35,131 nucleotides of DNA, taken from positions 1 through 35,131 of the forward strand of contig CAZNIP010000022.1 in the NCBI GenBank assembly GCA_964573115.1. The letters are read 5' to 3'. The DNA is from CAYOID01 sp964573115 (GTDB taxonomy: Bacteria; Desulfobacterota; Desulfovibrionia; Desulfovibrionales; Desulfothermaceae). The translations under genes and the position numbers were made by a program. The notes beneath the pieces were generated by a model. The model did no database searches. It was not told the origin of the DNA and saw nothing but the letters and a program-made list of their open reading frames with translations. Shown piece after piece: positions 24,872 through 32,470 of this stretch (positions within the stretch are counted from its first letter, which is position 1; the number at the start of each line of letters is the position of its first letter).

Positions 24872-25639
24872 TCATGGATCCTTCAGCAAGCTCCCGTCAG
24901 GGAGCATGAGGTCAGAGTGGGGCTGGCCGCTCTCTTCCATCTGGAATCGAACGCAGTTTTCCCAGTCCCCATGGCAGTATGCCTCAATCCAGAAGCGGTC
25001 CAGCAGGCCCTGTTGGAAAAAGCGGCGCATGGGGCAGAGGGGATCCCAGCGGCACGGGCGGGAGAGGACCCGCAGCTTCTGGTAGGCTTTGACCATGAAG
25101 GGCTTGAAGGATCTGTCGTGGAGCAGGGCTGAAGGATGAGGCAGGGGGTAGATCTTCTGGTCCCCGGCCAGGGTCAGCCGGCCGTAGAGATTCCTGAAGT
25201 CTGCCCGGGCCGAGGGTCTGGAGGCCTGAAAGCAGTCCAGGATATGACGGGTGGCGTAGAACCCCAGGGGGACGAGCACAGCCGGCTGAACAGCGGCGAT
25301 CTCCCTGGCCAGGTAGGGGGTGCAGGCACCGATTTCGTCCTGCCTGGGCCGCCGGTTTTTGGGGAGATGGCATTTCACCAGGTTGGTCATGTACACATCG
25401 CCCCGGGAAAGACCTGCACCCTGGAGGAGCTCGTCGATGATCGGACCCGAAGGTCCGACGAACATCCTGCCTTCCTGGTCCTCCTGTTTGCCTGGAGCCT
25501 GGGCGATGAGCAGCAGTCGAGCGTCCAGCCGGCCTTCCCCCGGGATGGCATGGGTCCTGGTCCCAGCCAGCCGGCACCTGCGGCAGGTCCGCAGCTCGGC
25601 CTGGATGTCTCGCATGATCTTCCGCCTTTGCGCTCCCAT
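24872..25639 (-). CDS. family-4-like Fe-S uracil-DNA glycosylase with Cys-rich C-terminal tail
   Basis: A 255-residue protein. Residues 9-190 match the uracil-DNA glycosylase superfamily, family 4 type. Four cysteines (19, 22, 90, 106; spacing C-x2-C-x67-C-x15-C) would bind the 4Fe-4S cluster. AQAPGKQEDQEGRMFVGPSG (46-65) is the uracil-pocket motif with Gly-Glu replaced by Ala-Gln, and PLPHPSALLH carries the catalytic HPS. The enzyme would remove uracil from DNA. Residues about 195-250 are an added tail with Cys196, Cys202, Cys222 and Cys229 and the phrase YCHGDWENCVRFQMEE, which looks like a separate small metal-binding module. The ATG at 25639 has AGGAG 9 nt upstream; the longer frame to 25804 is unsupported. 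Confidence 0.85.
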   Translation of the reverse strand: MGAQRRKIMRDIQAELRTCRRCRLAGTRTHAIPGEGRLDARLLLIAQAPGKQEDQEGRMFVGPSGPIIDELLQGAGLSRGDVYMTNLVKCHLPKNRRPRQDEIGACTPYLAREIAAVQPAVLVPLGFYATRHILDCFQASRPSARADFRNLYGRLTLAGDQKIYPLPHPSALLHDRSFKPFMVKAYQKLRVLSRPCRWDPLCPMRRFFQQGLLDRFWIEAYCHGDWENCVRFQMEESGQPHSDLMLPDGSLLKDP

Positions 25640-25815
25640 GTCTTCGTTCTCCTGGTTCGGGCCCTGTTCGGACACAACCCATTTGCCTTGCCAGGTTCCC
25701 GGATTGGGCTGAGAGGTTCGCGAGGAAGCGTCCGCAGGCGTTGACAGGCGGCGAAGAGGGATGAAACAGTGCCCTTCCCCGTCTCCAGAACAATTCAAAC
25801 ACACAAGGAAGCATT

Positions 25816-26019
25816 ATGGCCGAGAAATTGGATCCGAACAAGGATAGGGCGTCCTGGCAGGACATTGTGTATTCGAACATGATTCAGACTGAAGCCCTGG
25901 CTCAGATCATGGTTGAAAAAGGGGTGATGACCAAAAAAGAGTTTTCCCAACAGGTGGCAAGGGTTCACAAGACATTCATGAAGGAGCACCCTGGCGGCCC
26001 GGCAGCACACGAGGAGTGA
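25816..26019 (+). CDS. small conserved-looking helical protein
   Basis: A 67-residue protein with AAGGA a few bases before the ATG. It is hydrophilic and helical, with the central phrase ALAQIMVEKGVMTKKEF, and has no cysteines, signal or membrane segment. I do not recognise a family. The good ribosome binding site and protein-like composition support a real gene. It is divergent from the glycosylase gene. A nitroreductase remnant follows in the same frame directly after its stop, probably by chance or through a deletion. Confidence 0.65.
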   Translation: MAEKLDPNKDRASWQDIVYSNMIQTEALAQIMVEKGVMTKKEFSQQVARVHKTFMKEHPGGPAAHEE

Positions 26020-26256
26020 ACCACCTGCGATGGTCACTTTTTTGAGCTTACCATTGAAGCCGCGGCCCCGGCCTTCGGGCTCGGAGCCTGCTGGGCAGGC
26101 TTCTTCATGACCGCGGCCAAAGAGCACCAGCCCATTCTCGATTTTCTCGACCTGCCACGTGATCATCAGGTCTTTGGCGCGCTCATGCTCGGCTACCCCA
26201 AATACACGTACCGGCGGATTCCGCCCAGGGACAAGCCAAAGGTCGAGTGGCGTTAG
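26020..26256 (+). pseudogene. C-terminal remnant of a nitroreductase-family gene
   Basis: From about 26044 the frame reads ELTIEAAAPAFGLGACWAGF, then a helical stretch, then GALMLGYPKYTYRRIPPRDK and a TAG stop at 26254. This is the characteristic end of FMN-dependent nitroreductases (Gly-Leu-Gly-x-Cys-Trp-x-Gly and Gly-Tyr-Pro-x-Tyr-x-Tyr-x-Arg-x-Pro-Pro-Arg). The N-terminal FMN-binding half is absent and there is no start codon or ribosome binding site. The fragment follows in frame directly after the TGA of the 67-residue gene, so a deletion probably removed the rest. About 72 codons survive without further damage, which suggests recent loss. Confidence 0.8.
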
Positions 26257-26403
26257 CTGACTGTTTCAGGCAGGATGAGACCTTCGGGCCTTCCCCGGTG
26301 GAGCCAATGGGAGAAATGCGTCGGGAGTTCGCCCGGCATCACTCCTCGCAGGCCCCTGTTCAGGGGCTGGGCAGGGACAGTGCGCCGACCTGCTTTGAGA
26401 CCG

Positions 26404-26614
26404 CCCTCGTATGAAACTTCGGAAGAAAGAACCCCTCAGCCTTCGGCAGCTCCCCTGAGTACAGGGGAGCAGTCAGAGGAGCAGCCTCGAACGTTTCTTC
26501 ACCGATCAAACTGGCCGAGTTGGGTGTCATCAAATGAAGAGTCGATCTTTCTTTTCTCCCATCCACCTTCAACCCTCAACCCTCGACCTTCAGCCCGGCC
26601 AGCGGCCGGGCTGA
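26404..26614 (-). repeat. dispersed modular intergenic repeat, copy D (fullest copy, inverted)
   Basis: Read on the minus strand it has every module: the hairpin CAGCCCGGCC / GGCCGGGCTG, GGTCGAGGGTTGAGGGTTGA, ACTCGGCCAGTTTGATC, the perfect hairpin CTCCCCTG-TACT-CAGGGGAG, GCCGAAGGCTGAGGGGTTC and TTCCGAAGTTTCATACGAGG. About 80 bp of it are nearly identical to copy E. It ends 20 bp before the MaoC gene. The 150 bp before it (26257-26403) show nothing else. Confidence 0.85.
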
Positions 26615-26633
26615 AAAGCATCTGGAGACGAGC

Positions 26634-27470
26634 ATGGCCTTGAACCTCGAGGCAGTCGGTCAGGAGATCGGTCCCCTGACCACGCACTACACCTGGAAAG
26701 ACGTCATCCTCTACGCCCTGGGGGTCGGGGCCGGAAGCGACGAGCTGGACTTCGTGTATGAAAAGGACCTCAAGGTCCTGCCCAGCTTTGCCATTGCAGC
26801 GGTCTTCGACTTCCTGTTCGAGGCCGGGGCGAAGTCCAATGTCAACCTGGCCGGCATCCTTCACGGTGAGCAGGAGCTCATTTTTCATTGCCCGCTCCCT
26901 GTCGAGGGGACCCTCGTCACCCAGGGGGAGATCAAAGAGGTCTATGACCTCGGCAGTGACAAGGGGGCCGTGATCAGGGCCGAAGGCGTGACCCGGGGGA
27001 AAGACGGGCAAAAGCTGTTCAGCAACACCATGTCCATCTTCGCCAGGCTGGACGGCGGCTTCGGCGGGGAAAGACCCCCCAGGCGGACAGTGGAGATTCC
27101 GGACAGGGCGCCGGACTTTGCGGTCAACGACCGGCCCTCCAGGGACCAGCCCCTGCTGTACCGCCTCTCCGGGGATACGTTCGACCTGCACGTGGATCCG
27201 GAGTTCGCCCGCAGCGCCGGGTTCGAAAAGCCGATCATGCACGGATTGTGCACCCACGGCTTCGCCTGTCGGGCCTGCATCCACAGCCTGGTCCCGGGTG
27301 AGCCGGACAAGGTCAGGAGGATTGCCTGCCGGTTTTCCAGGCCGCTGTACCCGGGGGTCCCGATCCAGACCAGGATCTGGGTTGTCGCCCAGGGCAGGGC
27401 CGTCTGGCGGGTGGTCAACGTCCAGACCCAGGAGGTGGTCATCGATCAGGGAGTGTTTGAACACGCTTGA
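26634..27470 (+). CDS. double-hotdog MaoC-type (R)-enoyl-CoA hydratase
   Basis: A 278-residue protein built like hydratase 2 enzymes: an N-terminal degenerate hotdog (about 1-140) and a C-terminal catalytic hotdog (about 165-278). The catalytic segment reads YRLSGDTFDLHVDPEFA, with Asp181 and His186 matching the catalytic Asp/His pair. The usual Asn-Pro between them (D-x-N-P-L-H) is Phe183-Asp184, a change beside the active site. HGLCTHGFA that follows is also typical. The family hydrates trans-2-enoyl-CoA to (R)-3-hydroxyacyl-CoA in the cytosol. GGAG precedes the ATG. No beta-oxidation partners are adjacent, so it may act alone on an unusual acyl-CoA. Confidence 0.87.
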   Translation: MALNLEAVGQEIGPLTTHYTWKDVILYALGVGAGSDELDFVYEKDLKVLPSFAIAAVFDFLFEAGAKSNVNLAGILHGEQELIFHCPLPVEGTLVTQGEIKEVYDLGSDKGAVIRAEGVTRGKDGQKLFSNTMSIFARLDGGFGGERPPRRTVEIPDRAPDFAVNDRPSRDQPLLYRLSGDTFDLHVDPEFARSAGFEKPIMHGLCTHGFACRACIHSLVPGEPDKVRRIACRFSRPLYPGVPIQTRIWVVAQGRAVWRVVNVQTQEVVIDQGVFEHA

Positions 27471-27487
27471 CTGGAGGAGGTGATCTG

Positions 27488-27731
27488 GTGATTCAGAGTT
27501 TTTTTCCATGGCGGGTTTCAATTGTCCCTGGCGGCCCCAGGTGCAAAGAACGCCTAGACGGCCAATGTCGGGGGAACGTCCAGCGAGTGTTTGATAGAGA
27601 TCGTCAAGGCCGTCGCCGGCGTCTCTTTGAGCATGAGTCAACTGCTCATGATTCAGCAAATCGTCTGGCGATGCATGGATGACGGTATGATCAGCGGTCA
27701 AGACCGAGTCTTTCTGCAGGGCCTGCAATGA
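27488..27731 (+). pseudogene. probable decayed small gene coupled to the Ub-Mut7C gene
   Basis: A very strong GAGGAGGT (27474-27481) precedes GTG at 27488, but that frame soon has poor codon bias. From about 27507 another frame (codon starts at multiples of three) is GC3-rich and protein-like, and it ends at TGA 27729-27731, overlapping the next ATG as ATGA. Reading between the two frames needs a one-base change within the T7 run at 27499-27505 plus passage through a TAG at 27555. The tail reads IEIVKAVAGVSLSMSQLLMI and so on. Alternatively a short intact gene starts at TTG 27591 or ATG 27633. I do not recognise the product. Pseudogene status is inferred. Confidence 0.4.
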
Positions 27732-28264
27732 TGACCGTCAGTGTGCGGCTCTATGAAGAGCTGAACAGGGTTCTGCCTGAATTCGAGCGCAAGAGGCCGG
27801 TCCTCCGGGTTCTGCCTGCAGGCTCAAGCCTGCTGAATCTCCTGGCTGTTCTGGGGGTGAATCCCGAGGAGGTCGACCTGGCCCTGATCAACTCCAGATC
27901 CGCGACTTTCCTTCACCCCCTGGACGATCAGGACCGGATCAGCCTCTACCCGGAGTTCGAGTCCCTGGACATTCGTGGTGTGAGCGCCCTGCGGGACAGG
28001 CCGCTTCGAACCCCGAAGTTCGTTGCCGAGAGGACCCTGACCGCTCTGGCCGATCTTCTGAAGGACAGGGGCCATGACTGCAGCTGCCCGCCGCAGGCCT
28101 CGACCGAGGATCTGGCCAGGATCAGCGCAGGGGAAAAACGGATCCTGCTGACCACCAACCCCGACCTGGCTGGGGACCATGACCTGGATCGCTGCTCTTG
28201 TGTTCGCTCGAGAGAGCCCGAGGAGCAGCTCCGGGATGTCATGACCAGATTTCAGCTCATCTGA
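27728..28264 (+). CDS. Ub-Mut7C / Mut7-C RNase-like domain protein
   Basis: A 178-residue protein. Residues about 1-80 match the ubiquitin/MoaD-like domain attached to Mut7-C proteins: VRLYEELNRVLP at the start and DQDRISLYPEFESLDIRGV at the end, where the family has D-R-I-S-V-Y-P-x-F-E. Residues about 92-165 resemble the start of the Mut7-C PIN-like nuclease (LLKDRGHDCSC, DLARISAGEKRILLTTNPDL). The conserved Leu-Asp of the usual F-x-L-D-V-x-L-G-x-L-A opening is absent (KFVAERTLTALAD) and the C-terminal zinc-ribbon cysteines are missing, so nuclease activity is doubtful. The start may be either of two adjacent ATGs. The upstream frame ends at an ATGA overlap. Confidence 0.7.
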   Translation: MMTVSVRLYEELNRVLPEFERKRPVLRVLPAGSSLLNLLAVLGVNPEEVDLALINSRSATFLHPLDDQDRISLYPEFESLDIRGVSALRDRPLRTPKFVAERTLTALADLLKDRGHDCSCPPQASTEDLARISAGEKRILLTTNPDLAGDHDLDRCSCVRSREPEEQLRDVMTRFQLI

Positions 28265-28410
28265 GAGCCAGGGGCTGGGAGTGGTCCGTCAGGAGTATCA
28301 GAGCATGGACCTCTCCATCACCAGGGAAGATCTTGCTGAACTCAGTCCGGCAGGGTGTTCGCGTTTGCGCGATTTCAAATCCAGGTTGACACATTCTTTT
28401 GGAAAGAGGT

Positions 28411-29166
28411 ATGCCACATACCAATTTTTCCTCGAACACTGATGCCTGTATGAATGCTTTGGACCCTTTCACTGCTCACGAAACCGAAGAAGTCTTCCAT
28501 CTCGGACCGGTTGATCAGCCTAAGTCCTTGAAGCAGGTTGCCTATGAGAACCTGCACCAGGCCATCTTTTCCAGGGTGCTGATCCAGGGCGAGGTCTATA
28601 CTGAAAGGGAGCTGGCAACACGGCTCTCCATTTCCCGGACTCCGGTTCGCGAGGCTCTGCTTGAGCTTGCCGCCAAGGACCTGGTCGTCCTGGTGCCGAG
28701 AAAGGGGATCAAGGTCAAAACCTTTGAACGCAGGGACTGGCAGGACATCTTTGAATTGCGGCAGGCCCTGGAGGTAGCAGCCGTTGAAAAAGTCGCCGGG
28801 GTGGCCAGGGCAGAAGATGTTGCCATGATGGAATCGATCATCGAAAAACAGAGAGACCATGAGCTGAATGGCGATGGCAACGCTTTTCTGTACCAGGACC
28901 GCCTGCTGCACGGGCTCATTTGCAAGCTGACCCGCAATGAGAGGCTGATCAGGCATTTCAAGGATCTCCTGGACCTGATTCAGCTCATGGGCACCTATCC
29001 TTTAAGCGAGAAGGGTCGGATGAAAGAGGTCATCCATGAGCACATTTTCATTGTCGAATCCATACGGACCCATGATCCCGATCTGGCCAGGGAGGCCATG
29101 AAGAAACACCTGGGAATCACCCGGATTAAGGGATTGAATATTGTTGACTCCTGGACAAGGGGTTGA
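28411..29166 (+). CDS. GntR-family (FadR/FCD subfamily) transcriptional regulator
   Basis: A 251-residue regulator. The N-terminal winged helix (about 35-100) contains GEVYTERELATRLSISRTPV and REALLELAAKDLVVLVPRKG, the standard GntR motif. The C-terminal all-helical FCD domain (about 105-245; RRDWQDIFELRQALE, LHGLICKLTRN, HEHIFIVESIRTHDPDLA) carries the Asp/His positions that bind metal and a carboxylate ligand in this subfamily. It is the likely local repressor or activator of the TRAP and catabolic genes that follow in the same direction 90 bp later. The ATG at 28411 lies almost on an AAGAGG; an ATG at 28450 is a possible alternative, given a TTGACA at 28386-28391. Confidence 0.92.
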   Translation: MPHTNFSSNTDACMNALDPFTAHETEEVFHLGPVDQPKSLKQVAYENLHQAIFSRVLIQGEVYTERELATRLSISRTPVREALLELAAKDLVVLVPRKGIKVKTFERRDWQDIFELRQALEVAAVEKVAGVARAEDVAMMESIIEKQRDHELNGDGNAFLYQDRLLHGLICKLTRNERLIRHFKDLLDLIQLMGTYPLSEKGRMKEVIHEHIFIVESIRTHDPDLAREAMKKHLGITRIKGLNIVDSWTRG

Positions 29167-29256
29167 GCCCTTCCTGCCCAAGAGAGCATTGACCGAATTT
29201 CTGACAGACGTTGTTGTGTGGCCGTGTTCATTCAATCGCAAACATCGGAGGTGGAC

Positions 29257-30312
29257 GTGAGAAAGGTGAAAAGATTCATGTTCATGGTAGTGGTTCTGCT
29301 GGCATGTACGCTCCTGACGAGTTCCCTGGCATTTTCATCTGACAAGGAGCTCAGAGTCGTCGGCAGCTGGAGCAGTCTGACAATGTTCAAGAATTTCGAA
29401 AAGCCGTTTTGGACTCAAGAGCTTCCCCAAGCCATGGATGGCGGGCTGAAAGTGAGCATGACCTCTCTGGGGCAGGTCAAGCTCAAAGGTCCTGCTGTTC
29501 TTCGTCAGATGGATATGGGCGTCTTTCACGTGGTCCACACCGTGGCCGACTACGTTGTGGCCGACTCTCCTGAACTGGCCGGACTTGATCTGCCTGCCCT
29601 GGCTCCTGACATCGAAAAGGCCAGAGAGGTTGCCGATGCCTTCAGACCGGTTGTGGCCAAGTATCTAGAAAAGAACTTCAACGCCAAGCTGCTCAGCATT
29701 GCCCCCTACCCGGCGCAGGTCCTCTTCAGCCGGGACAGGATCACCGGGCTGGACGATCTCAAGGGCAAAAAGATCCGGGCCAGCGGCTGGACGACTGCAG
29801 AGTTCGTGAAGGCTCTGGGAGCCACCGGGGTGACGCTGTCCTTCAGCGAGGTGCCCCAGGCTCTGCAGCGAGGGGTCGTGGACTGCGCCATCACCGGCAG
29901 CCTTTCAGGGTATTCAGCCGGCTGGGGCGAGGTCTCCGACTACATCTACCCCTTGCCCATGGGGGGATGGGATCATGTCATCGGATGCATGAACCTCGAT
30001 ACCTGGAACAGCTTCAGTGCTCAGGAACAGAAGGTCATCAAGGACCTGATCAAGGAGAAACTCGAGGAGCCGGCCTGGAAGGTGACCGAGGATGAAACCC
30101 TTGAAGGCGTTGCCTGCCTGACCGGCAAGAGCTGCCCCCATGGCGAACCCAATGAGCTCAAAGAGGTCGAGGTGACCGAAGAGGATATCCAGACCGCCCG
30201 GAACATTCTCCTGGAGCATGTCCTGCCCGCATGGTCCTCAAAGGTCAGTGACACCGTTGTTCAGGAGTGGAATGAGACCACCGGCAGGGTGGTCAACCTC
30301 AAAGCCGAATAG
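29257..30312 (+). CDS. dctP: TRAP transporter solute-binding protein DctP family
   Basis: A 351-residue periplasmic protein with signal peptide (about 1-27, ending SSLAFSS). Family landmarks are LKGKKIRASGWTT, with the Arg that pairs with the ligand carboxylate, and DCAITGSLSGYSAGWGEVSD. It captures a carboxylate-bearing solute for the DctQM membrane pair downstream. The GTG at 29257 is chosen because GGAGGT lies 5 nt upstream and the signal follows at once; the longer frame from 29218 has neither. A Cys-containing insertion near the C-terminus (ACLTGKSCPHGEP) is unusual. Together with the regulator it opens the catabolic operon. Confidence 0.93.
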   Translation: MRKVKRFMFMVVVLLACTLLTSSLAFSSDKELRVVGSWSSLTMFKNFEKPFWTQELPQAMDGGLKVSMTSLGQVKLKGPAVLRQMDMGVFHVVHTVADYVVADSPELAGLDLPALAPDIEKAREVADAFRPVVAKYLEKNFNAKLLSIAPYPAQVLFSRDRITGLDDLKGKKIRASGWTTAEFVKALGATGVTLSFSEVPQALQRGVVDCAITGSLSGYSAGWGEVSDYIYPLPMGGWDHVIGCMNLDTWNSFSAQEQKVIKDLIKEKLEEPAWKVTEDETLEGVACLTGKSCPHGEPNELKEVEVTEEDIQTARNILLEHVLPAWSSKVSDTVVQEWNETTGRVVNLKAE

Positions 30313-30321
30313 GCTCATGCC

Positions 30322-30408
30322 GGAGGTGCCGGGAGTGTCGACATTTCCAGCACCTCCAAACCTGATCGTTTGACGTATGGATGCGGTCCTGCTTTCCGGC
30401 AGGTTTTT
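30322..30408 (+). promoter_or_regulatory. intercistronic hairpins between dctP and dctQ, the second terminator-like
   Basis: GGAGGTGC (30322-30329) pairs with GCACCTCC (30350-30357). Further on, CCTGC (30388-30392) pairs with GCAGG (30399-30403), followed at once by TTTTT. The second resembles a weak intrinsic terminator. Together they would let most transcripts end after the binding-protein gene, giving more DctP than membrane subunits. Confidence 0.6.
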
Positions 30409-30458
30409 CCCCGCCAGACACCCATTCGGGCCACGGTGAGCGCTCAACAGGTTCGACT

Positions 30459-31010
30459 ATGAACAGGTTATTGAAATACATGGAATGTTGTTCGAGGGTC
30501 AGCGTCTGGATATCCGGGATCCTCCTCTTTGCCACGGCCTTCATGATTGCCGTGGAAGTCCTCCTGCGCAAGATCTTTGCGGTTTCCATGGGCGGGGCGG
30601 ACGAGATTTCGAGCTATGTCCTGGCCGTGACCTGCAGCTGGTCCCTTGGCTACGCCCTTTTTCAGAAAGCCCATGTCAGGATCGACCTCATCTACATCAG
30701 GCTCTCGGCTCGAGTGCAAGCCCTCCTGGATGCACTCGCGCTGCTCATGTTTCTCATCTACATGTCCACCCTCTCATACTTTGCCTTCTTCGTCCTCAAG
30801 AGGTCCATCGACAGGGGGTCGACCGCCAACACCCCTTTGCAGACCCCATTGTGGATACCGCAGGGGATCTGGTTTCTGGGCCTTGTTTTCTTTACGGTGA
30901 TCATTCTCGGGGTCCTGGCAGGAGCGGTCCTCTATCAAGTCAGGGGCCAGACCTCGTCAGCATTGAGCCTGGCCTCTACCTCCACGGCCGAAGCCGAAAA
31001 AGACCTCTGA
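30459..31010 (+). CDS. dctQ: TRAP transporter small permease DctQ family
   Basis: A 183-residue inner-membrane protein with four hydrophobic helices (about 12-35, 45-65, 85-110, 130-155), the standard DctQ layout. The ALFQKAHVRIDLIY segment between helices 2 and 3 is typical of the family. It associates with DctM encoded 40 nt downstream. The ATG at 30459 marks the natural N-terminus; an upstream in-frame ATG at 30381 would run through the terminator-like hairpin. Confidence 0.9.
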   Translation: MNRLLKYMECCSRVSVWISGILLFATAFMIAVEVLLRKIFAVSMGGADEISSYVLAVTCSWSLGYALFQKAHVRIDLIYIRLSARVQALLDALALLMFLIYMSTLSYFAFFVLKRSIDRGSTANTPLQTPLWIPQGIWFLGLVFFTVIILGVLAGAVLYQVRGQTSSALSLASTSTAEAEKDL

Positions 31011-31050
31011 ACATCATCCTGAATCCCAAACATTTCCAGACAGGTGAATC

Positions 31051-32340
31051 ATGCCAATCCTTGTCGCCCTGCTTGTCCTTCTCCTCCTGCTCTTCCTCAG
31101 CATTCCAGTAGCCGCCACCCTGGCCATTCTCGGTCTGTCCATCGGAAGCATCTTTTCCCCTTTCCCGCTCTTCAAGTCCATTGGCGAGATTTCCTGGACC
31201 GCGAGCACCGACTTCATCCTCCTGGCCATTCCGCTCTTTGTCCTGCTGGGGGAAATCCTGCTCAAGGCGGGCATCGCCGAGAGCACCTACAAGGCCCTGG
31301 ATCGATGGCTGTCCTGGCTGCCAGGAGGCCTCATGCACGCCAACATAGGGACCAGCGCCATGTTTTCGGCCACGTCCGGATCAAGCGTGGCCACTGCCGC
31401 GACCGTCACGACCGTAGCACTGCCACAGGCCCGCAAGCTCGGCTACAACGAAAGCCTGTTCGCAGGTTCCATCGCTGCCGGTGGAACCCTGGGAATCCTC
31501 ATTCCTCCTTCCATCAATCTCATTGTCTATGGTTTTCTGACAAACACCTCGATTCCCAAGCTGTTCATGGCCGGAATCGTTCCCGGGATTCTGCTGTCCA
31601 TCATCTTCATGCTCTGCATCCTGATCCTCTGCTCGATCTATCCGGTCCTTGGCAGCGATCGCCGGAGCGCTTCCTGGAAAGATCGGCTGATCAGCCTCCG
31701 GGACCTTCTTCCAGTGCTGTTCATCTTCGTGATCGTCATCGGCTCCATCTATGCCGGGTATGCAACGCCCACCGAATCAGCAGCCCTGGGCGTCATTGCG
31801 GCCCTTGCCCTGGCGGCATCCTACGGCAGCCTGAACATAAAGTTCTTCAGGGAGGTCATTGAGGGGACCATGCGCACGACAGCGATGATCATGATCATCA
31901 TCACTGCCGCCTACTTTTTGAATTTCATCCTGGCCTCCATCGGCCTGACAGAGAGGCTGACCACGTTCCTCGACAATCTCGGTCTGCCCCCCATGGGCAT
32001 GATGGGCGTCATCATCGGGATTTACATCGTGCTGGGCTTTTTTATCGAAACCCTGTCCCTGATGGTCATCACCATCCCCATTGTAGCCCCTGTGGTCATC
32101 AATCTGGGGTTCGACCCCATCTGGTTCGGGGTCCTGCTCATCCTGCTCATCGAGATGGCCCTGATCACCCCACCGGTGGGGCTCAATCTCTATGTGGTCC
32201 AGGGGGTGCGGCAGCGGGGCAACATCTCTGAGGTCATGGTCGGGAGCCTCCCTTTTGTGGTCATGATCATCATGATGATCGTCCTGATGATGGTCTTCCC
32301 GGGGCTTCCGCTCATCCTGTCCTCAACCCTTGCAGGGTGA
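31051..32340 (+). CDS. dctM: TRAP transporter large permease DctM family
   Basis: A 429-residue inner-membrane carrier with about twelve hydrophobic helices. Typical features are the conserved loop GGLMHANIGTSAMFSATSGS, then SIAAGGTLGILIPPSINLIV, and the C-terminal ITPPVGLNLYVVQG. It performs sodium-coupled uptake using ligand delivered by DctP. AGGTGA precedes the ATG. It is normal in length, with the DUF2848 gene starting 130 nt downstream. Confidence 0.95.
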   Translation: MPILVALLVLLLLLFLSIPVAATLAILGLSIGSIFSPFPLFKSIGEISWTASTDFILLAIPLFVLLGEILLKAGIAESTYKALDRWLSWLPGGLMHANIGTSAMFSATSGSSVATAATVTTVALPQARKLGYNESLFAGSIAAGGTLGILIPPSINLIVYGFLTNTSIPKLFMAGIVPGILLSIIFMLCILILCSIYPVLGSDRRSASWKDRLISLRDLLPVLFIFVIVIGSIYAGYATPTESAALGVIAALALAASYGSLNIKFFREVIEGTMRTTAMIMIIITAAYFLNFILASIGLTERLTTFLDNLGLPPMGMMGVIIGIYIVLGFFIETLSLMVITIPIVAPVVINLGFDPIWFGVLLILLIEMALITPPVGLNLYVVQGVRQRGNISEVMVGSLPFVVMIIMMIVLMMVFPGLPLILSSTLAG

Positions 32341-32470
32341 GCCGGCTCTCTGGTCCTGGATTCAAGGTGGCGTTGCCGGGAACGGGCCTTGCCGGGTCGT
32401 CTTGGAGATAACCCAGGAAGGTTTCGCCTGGCAGGACCATGATCTTCAACCCTGATCTGAAGGCGGACAC

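Noticed and set aside
25741..25770. TTGACA at 25741 as promoter for the 67-residue gene
   Set aside because: No acceptable -10 box lies at 16-18 nt spacing.
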